NCBI GenBank assembly: GCA_023374045.1
Contig: CM041781.1
Span: 145,072,982-145,136,981 of the forward strand
Direction: 5' to 3'
Source: Limonium bicolor
Taxonomy: Eukaryota; Streptophyta; Magnoliopsida; Caryophyllales; Plumbaginaceae
DNA: 64,000 nt
In this document: positions 58,296-64,000 of the stretch, piece after piece
Numbering within the stretch: position 1 is the first letter of the stretch
Layout of the letters: each line of letters starts with the position of its first letter
Position numbers and translations under genes: made by a program
Notes under the pieces: generated by a model
Told to the model about the DNA's origin: nothing
What the model saw: the letters and a program-made list of their open reading frames with translations, nothing else
Databases searched by the model: none

Positions 58296-60578
58296 GGTGA
58301 ATTTTATGAGAAAATTGTGTAACAAGTTAGACAAGGAACTAGGTGTGTTTAAGATGATATTTTGGCATTAGAATATACCTAAGATCATGTGGGAAGTCTA
58401 TACATATAATGGGTAAGGAGAACCATTGCAACAAGACTTAGAAAATGTTAAAAATGCAAATCTGTAGCAGTGGTCCGGGACTTAGGTCTTGGGTAATGTC
58501 CCGGACCATGCATTTAAAGAGGCCGAGAGAGTTTCTAAGGTATTGTGGTCCGGAACTAGGTTATGTACAAAGACCCGGACCACCCCCTGTTTTACCGCCG
58601 AGAGAATTTGCCCACATTGGTCCGGGACCTAGGATCGGTATGAAGTCCCGGACCACCCCATAAAAACAACCCGTGAGTTTTACAGTGACCAGGTCTGGGA
58701 CCTTAGATGGGGACCAAGTCCCGGACCACTCTAAAAATGTGATTTAAGGTTGGAAAATGATGTCTAATGATGGGGATTGATAAGTAATGATGTTATAAGG
58801 TTGTTAAGGACATGTTAAGTGAGCTATAATGATAATTGAGCGGTGAAAAAATTGTAATAAAATGTGAGAGTAAAACAAGTTAAAAATGTCAAGTTATTTA
58901 ACTAGTTAACGGGGATAAGTTATGAGCATTAGACTTTAAACAATCATGTTACCCCGATGTTAATAAAAGTAAATATAATATTACCAGTGGTTCGAGAATT
59001 GTTCGAGGAACATAAGTGGACATGATAGAGTGGACTCCGGTGACAGGTATGGTTTTCTTGCAACCTGTGTCCTACCGGATTACACCGGCTTGTATGCCAA
59101 TTTGTTTTTTTCTGTATGTTTGCCACGTTAGAAGTTAAATCATGAAATGAGTTTACAGTCGTTATTGTTGTTGTGTGTTTGCGTACCGATACCGGTAACC
59201 TCGAATGCGCATGGAAAGGCTAGTTAACCAATATTAGGTAAACATAAGAGAACGGTATCCGGTAATAACATTTCCAACCTAAGGAACGTTCTAACCACGG
59301 CTATGCGTGAGTTAGTTATGTGTTTGTTTGTGCGTGTTAATATGTTTACTTCCCTTGTGTGTGGCTAACTAGACTTAACCACCTGATTGTGAGTTAATGT
59401 ACTAAGTCCAATAATGAGACTTCTAACAAGTGCTAACCGGGGAGTGAGGAGTCCGGTAGTTCCGGCCACGCGTGTGAGTATGGGGGTCATTGTCATATCA
59501 GGTTCGATCCTCTATGTATGGTATAGTTGTTTTCCTTTTTGGTTTCCAACCTTCCCTTTATCTTAACCAAGGCTATTTTACTGACTCACGTCGGGCCACA
59601 GGGGCATACTATGTTTGTTCGGTGTGTTTGGATTACTATATTCGATGCACCTTGGTGTTAAGTTATTCGTTCATTTAACGAGACGGTAACGAGTTATGTA
59701 ACGAGCTTATCATGAGTTTGGCAACATTCTCTAGGCTCTACAAGTGAACTAACTATGTTTGGGCCGGTTCGTAAAGGGAACCGTTCCCGTTATGTTATGT
59801 ACTATTGTTGTGCTGCAATTCTTATTGCGATGTGATGTTATATGTTGTTAAGATGTGGAGTATGTGGATCATGGATATGAATCCAGGTTATTATAAGACG
59901 AATTTGTGTATAACCCGACTAGTGGGTAAGTGTCGTCTATTAAGGAAATAGCTCCATGAAGGCAGAAACACTCTAGGGTCAAAGAACACAAAGAGTGATT
60001 TATTAGGTGTAGATGTGTTGTCTGTATTTGTTGTGACCACTGTTGTGGATTGTACTGTGTTTTGTGTTATTGGTGTGCATGCATGATTTAAATGTAATCA
60101 ACCGCATGCTAAGACGACAAATAGTTGTGCGTGGACCGGTAGCATGCGGGCTGTAGGATTACCATACCAGCAGAGGTGCTGAGCCCCTTGGGGGCCACCC
60201 TTTCTTCTCTTTTCTATTTCAGGTACAAGGAGCTGGAAGCCGTTCGAGAGTAGGACGGGGTAGTCATTGTACATGGGTAGCCATTTAAATTGTTTACGTA
60301 TCGTAGGTGTAGTAAAACCGAAATTGTTATCGGCATCAGTTTGTAAATACTCGGTACAGTTGGAAGGCTTATGTATGTTGGTTATTGTTAATAAAAAGGT
60401 ATAATAATGTACAGTTGCTCGGGAATCTAGTCCATCAGACCGATACAATGTATATGTAATAGCCTTGTTAGCCACGTGGGTGGTTAACGGCGTGTAACAC
60501 CGAGTTAAGTAATGTGATGAAGTATGTTTTCCGCTGCAGTTAGTTGATAAGTGTGTTGTTGTTGGATGGGGTGTTACA
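58296..60578 (+). mobile_element. LTR B: right half of a plus-strand chromovirus LTR
   Basis: Homologous to about 45200-47481 of LTR A: GGGGATAAGTTATGAGCATTAG, CAATCATGTTACCCCGATG and TTCTTGCAACCTGTG, then GGGGTGTTACA at the end. The left half is missing, cut by the minus-strand LTR. No primer-binding site follows its end at 60578, so it is a 3' or solo LTR. Confidence 0.8.
58467..58728. repeat. GTCCGGGAC hairpin array in LTR B
   Basis: Four inverted pairs of the type GGTCCGGGACTTAGG ... GTCCCGGACCA, each with a 10-20 bp loop, over 260 bp. It occupies the same place in the LTR as the GGTCGG cluster of LTR A. Confidence 0.85.
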
Positions 60579-60908
60579 CTGTGAGGACGATACTCGTTCG
60601 CACATTTAACCAAAGAAAATACTGGGGGCAATTGATCATTCTAACAGATTGCCACGAACTTAGCCTCAGATTAATTGTTGGTTCCGACAATTACTATGGC
60701 CACACCAATTGAAACCTAAAGTTAAAGCCCAACACCAAGAACCACAAACCACAGGCTCGTCATAAGACTTACAACCACATCATACACCACAGACTCATCA
60801 TAAACCCTAACCACCACTCATAAGCCTCGACCCCCCCTCCCCCCACAACAGGCACCACACACTCCCACCAGTTACATTTTCATCTTCAAAGAAACAAATT
60901 ACAGATCT
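60579..60908 (+). other. Fragment resembling a Tat 3' UTR
   Basis: Contains AATACTGGGGGCAATTG, which I associate with Tat elements near the polypurine tract, and CAGGCTCGTCATAAGAC plus CAGACTCATCATAAACC, related to the repeat array at 38350-38775. It is wedged between LTR B and LTR C. Confidence 0.5.
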
Positions 60909-61620
60909 TGTAACACCCCTACCGGTAATCCAATCATTATCCCGTAATCTGTCTCAATTGTCAATACTCAACCAAGGGAATTCCAATACAACCGAGGGTA
61001 ATACAATGCCTTTAGTCACCCACGTGACTAACAAGGCCCACCAAATTAAATACATCCATCCAAATTACTATATCGGTCTGATGACGAATATACCGAGTAT
61101 TCTATACCAAACAATACCTTCAAACTCCTTTGTCGAATATCAGTACGATTACAACTTCAATCAAATCTTATACAAATACAATATCCATTCAATACTATAC
61201 CGAGTATCTACAGTTCTCAAGTTTGCCGCTAGTCAATCGGACTCACAATTTAACATTTACAAATCAATACAATGTTCTTAACTTTCTACCCATGCTTATG
61301 TAGCAACCCCGTCCTACTCTCGAACGGTGTTGTTAAGCTTAAAAGGCCCTTGGCTCAGCAAATTGCTGCATATGAAACTCGCATACCCCGCATGCTAACG
61401 GGGGTACGCCAACTATTTGGTCAGAACATGCGATTCATTTTAATTCAATCAACATGCAAGGAAACAATACATTATATATGTATATTGACACAACCAATGA
61501 CCAACATAGAATACAACACTACCTCACACAACAAAGAGGTTAGTTTAATTTATCCTATTCTTAGGCCATGAGGGTTTCTACCACACTATGCCTTAGTCAA
61601 TACTTCATTGTCTTACCCAC
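60909..61620 (-). mobile_element. LTR C: end fragment of a minus-strand chromovirus LTR
   Basis: Starts TGTAACACCCC in plus coordinates (an LTR end on the minus strand). It contains GTGACTAACAAGGCC and GTCCTACTCTCGAACGG, the reverse of blocks near the ends of LTRs A and B. It stops abruptly at 61620, where a different LTR begins. Confidence 0.65.
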
Positions 61621-62568
61621 TGTTGGAGAAATATGTGACTACTTCTTCAACCTAGGCAGTGTACCTATCGTTTTGCGGAATAGTGGATATGTGGGTTGTC
61701 GTACTCTTGGGGACCTCGCTGTGGATAACTGATAGTATATTAAATTGACTGAGAATTCTATAAACAGATTTTATCTTTTTTAGGGAGTGAGATTAACAGT
61801 TAAATCATAAGACAATAATAAAAACAATTAATTAAAACAGAAAAGAAATAGAAATTGTAAATCTTTTTGTGTTTTTAAAGAAGCATCCCGGGTTACTCTG
61901 CTTACCTATTTTATTTAATCATATTAATATAACTCTCCCATTTTAACAATAAACTCAAGAATCTTAATTAGTTTAATGACCGTTTCCTCTCTAATAAACC
62001 CTGATTAACTTAAACAACAAGCGCAAATCTTGCTCAAGTTATTAATAAATTAATCGCATTATTAATAATTCCTATTGGAGAGTGGTAAACCTATACGGCG
62101 ACAAAGTCGCTTCTAGTCGTTAATCCATTTTGACTTCCTGTGTCTAGAACCTTGTCTCAGCACTGCATGTTAACAAAGAACTACAAATATCACTTTAATA
62201 ATTGTACAAGAGAATTAAAGTGCATTAAGGACAAGAATCAAAATACTGTTTAGATAAATTATACTGGAAAGCTTATATAACACAATTATACAAAATAGGC
62301 TTGCTTCTAACCCGGGAAGCTGGGTTTATTAATCACACATAATTATAAAGTAAAACATAAGAAATAAAATAGTTGGAACCAACGAAGAAGAACGAACAGA
62401 CAATCGATTCCTTCGTTGGTTCTCTGGAAACTAACAGCATAAGGCTGATGAAGAAAGAAAATAAAATGGAGAAGCGGGGGATAAGAAGATGGAATGGATC
62501 GTAGGTGTGAGCGATGGATTATTTACTGGATGGGATGAATTGATTTATTTGATGCAGAGGTACTGGGT

Positions 62569-62575
62569 TTATATA
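62569..62575 (-). promoter_or_regulatory. Candidate TATA box of LTR D
   Basis: TATATAA in CTATATAAACCC on the minus strand, preceded by a CCTTCTCCTTCC pyrimidine patch. Confidence 0.6.
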
Positions 62576-62765
62576 GAAGGAAGGAGAAGGAAGGAGAAGG
62601 AAGAAGACAGAGGGAACAAGGGAACACTGCGTGAGGAAATTAAGGAGAGGATTGGGGCGGCTGAACGCGTGAGATAACTGTCGGTAGGCGCTCTGTCGGA
62701 GTAGATGGATATGGCAGAAGCAAGTTTAAGATAGTCGGCGAAGAAGAAAACTGTTCGCGTCGAAT

Positions 62766-63010
62766 TTAGTCACGTCCGCCTTGTTGTCCGCCCAGACCCA
62801 CGCGGACGTCTCTGCCGTGTCCTCGCCTCTGTCCGCCTAAGCTCACGTGGACACAGCTAATGTCCGCCCTCCTGTCCGCCCAGACCCACGCGGACGTCTC
62901 TCGTGTCCTCGCCTCTGTCCGCCCAAGCACACGCGGACATCTCTGTCTTGTGGACGTGTTTGTTTAGTCGGACATGTAATGTCCTTGTCCGTTCATTTGT
63001 GAGCGGACGT
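62766..63010. repeat. GTCCGC/GCGGAC hairpin array in LTR D
   Basis: A unit of about 100 bp (GTCCGCCCAGACCCACGCGGAC ... TGTCCTCGCCTCTGTCCGCC) is present almost twice, followed by more GTCCG/CGGAC words. The longer pairing runs GTCCGC...GCGGAC. Confidence 0.8.
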
Positions 63011-64000
63011 GAGTATCCTGCGAAACAATGATATGATATTGTAGCATGATGGTAATGTATGACCATGCAGCCAAAACAAATCTCACGTGATTATTGATTT
63101 ATCCATGATTGAGTAATGCGGTATATGATATTATATATATATATATAATGTGATATTATATATATATATCGGTGTATTGTAATTTTCCTGTATTAGACAC
63201 ATAAAATGTATCAGTTCACATTAATACATAAATTCATGGAAAAACATATGATAAGTGGGAAATATGACATTAATTATTATAAAAATAGAAAGAATTAAAG
63301 CCCTAAAAATATATGTATTTCTCACTTATCACCCACTCTCTTAGGTTACACAACCTCCAGCTCACTTACTCTCAATCTCATCTCAACTTCTCAAGTTCTC
63401 AATCTCAAACTCCATTTCAAACTCAAATACTCAACTCAACTCAAATCTCAATCTCACCTCAATTCTCAAATTCTCAAATCAAGTTCTCAATTTAAATTCT
63501 CAAATACTCAAAGGCATCTTTTAAGTCATTGCCCATGACCTCCAGGCAGAGTCATACACAAGACTCACCACTAGGCTTACAATCAAATGGAACTATAGAA
63601 TTAGCTCCTCAAATTCTCAAATGTCCGGTTCTCTACCGGACTACTCAAATTCCCAAAACAACTCTCTCTGAGTTATTTCACAATCTCATAGATTAGCCTA
63701 GAAGTATCTCTCTCGATATCCTCCATTAGCTTAGGGAATTCTCAATGTCTAGTATTCTCATATTTAAGGTTTTACCCAACTTATCGAATACTCTCATGTT
63801 CGGGACATTGTTCATATTAGTCGGATGCTCTCATTGTGCGTCGACTATTTTTCTAAGGGGGTTTGGTGATCCTTTACCATTATTTACTTCTCTCAAGGTT
63901 CATGTCTCGAACAATCATCGATCCTCTAAATAGAGGTTCCTTACATACTTCCACTATTAATTGTTTTGTGGATTAAATCAATTCGGTTCTCAAACCGTTA
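63011..64000. other. Non-coding tail with AT microsatellite and CTCAA-rich tract
   Basis: A TATATA microsatellite occurs twice at 63134-63170. A CTCAA/TCTCAA-rich tract spans 63345-63510. No conserved reading frame or element end was recognised; it may be the outer part of LTR D or its flank. Confidence 0.45.

Larger units (their letters stand above)
61621..63010 (-). mobile_element. LTR D: minus-strand LTR of another family, inserted in LTR C
   Basis: Begins TGTTGGAGAAATATG in plus coordinates at the break of LTR C. On the minus strand there is a TATA box (62569-62575) followed by a CT-rich leader (62400-62560). Upstream of it is a GTCCGC hairpin array. The right-hand end, and so the true length, is not determined; it lies beyond 63010 and may be outside the window. 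Confidence 0.5.

Noticed and set aside
58296..60578. LTR B as the 5' LTR of an element to its right
   Set aside because: No primer-binding site follows its end at 60578; the adjoining sequence looks like a Tat 3' UTR fragment.
60098..60631. 177-codon minus-strand open frame
   Set aside because: Antisense to the end of LTR B and crosses the LTR border; no domain.

Overview
The window looks like a piece of a large, repeat-rich flowering-plant genome, probably a eudicot; the species cannot be read from it. I find no host gene, and nearly everything recognisable is transposable element. The evidence is a CACTA (En/Spm) DNA transposon with TNP2 and TNPA/ULP1-type genes, three Ty3/gypsy elements with recognisable gag-pol (two Tekay/Del-like chromoviruses and one Ogre/Tat-like element with a DUF7745-type ORF1 and a second RNase H), and several further LTRs nested in one another.

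Layout. 1-457: unassigned flank. 458-10168: CACTA element on the minus strand, with matched terminal inverted repeats, palindromic subterminal repeats, a TNP2 transposase gene (4861-8126) and an 11-exon gene (1313-4738) ending in a ULP1-type cysteine protease. 10169-12998: 5' end of a minus-strand Tat-like element 'X' (leader, primer-binding site, LTR), inserted in the LTR of the next element. 12999-21165: minus-strand Tekay/Del chromovirus with 2-kb LTRs and a frame-broken gag-pol. 21166-40298: plus-strand Ogre/Tat element; its 5' LTR ends at 25955 and its 3' LTR starts at 38932 and is cut at 40298. 40299-58295: second minus-strand chromovirus with a 4.8-kb 5' LTR. It carries a processed AlkB-like dioxygenase sequence between gag and protease, and its 3' side is interrupted by plus-strand 3' UTR and LTR sequence (41540-47481). 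58296-64000: partial LTRs of three further families.

The most interesting observations are: the AlkB (2-oxoglutarate/Fe(II) dioxygenase) sequence inside a chromovirus; hairpin arrays built on GTCCG/CGGAC in LTRs of several unrelated families, with different array sequences at the same place in two related LTRs; eight W-boxes in about 100 bp and many TGGGCC site II motifs in the Tat LTR; a Tat polyprotein broken only by stop codons of the C-to-T deamination type, while the other elements are broken mainly by single-base deletions in short homopolymers; and perfect 48-bp palindromes at the CACTA end.

Functionally, the TNP2 and TNPA/ULP1 genes would act together on the CACTA ends. The gag-pol sets would encode particle, protease, reverse transcriptase, RNase H and integrase of each retroelement. 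Most are inactive as read, but several breaks could be base-calling errors. All coordinates, motif counts and homologies here were read by eye, without alignment or database search.
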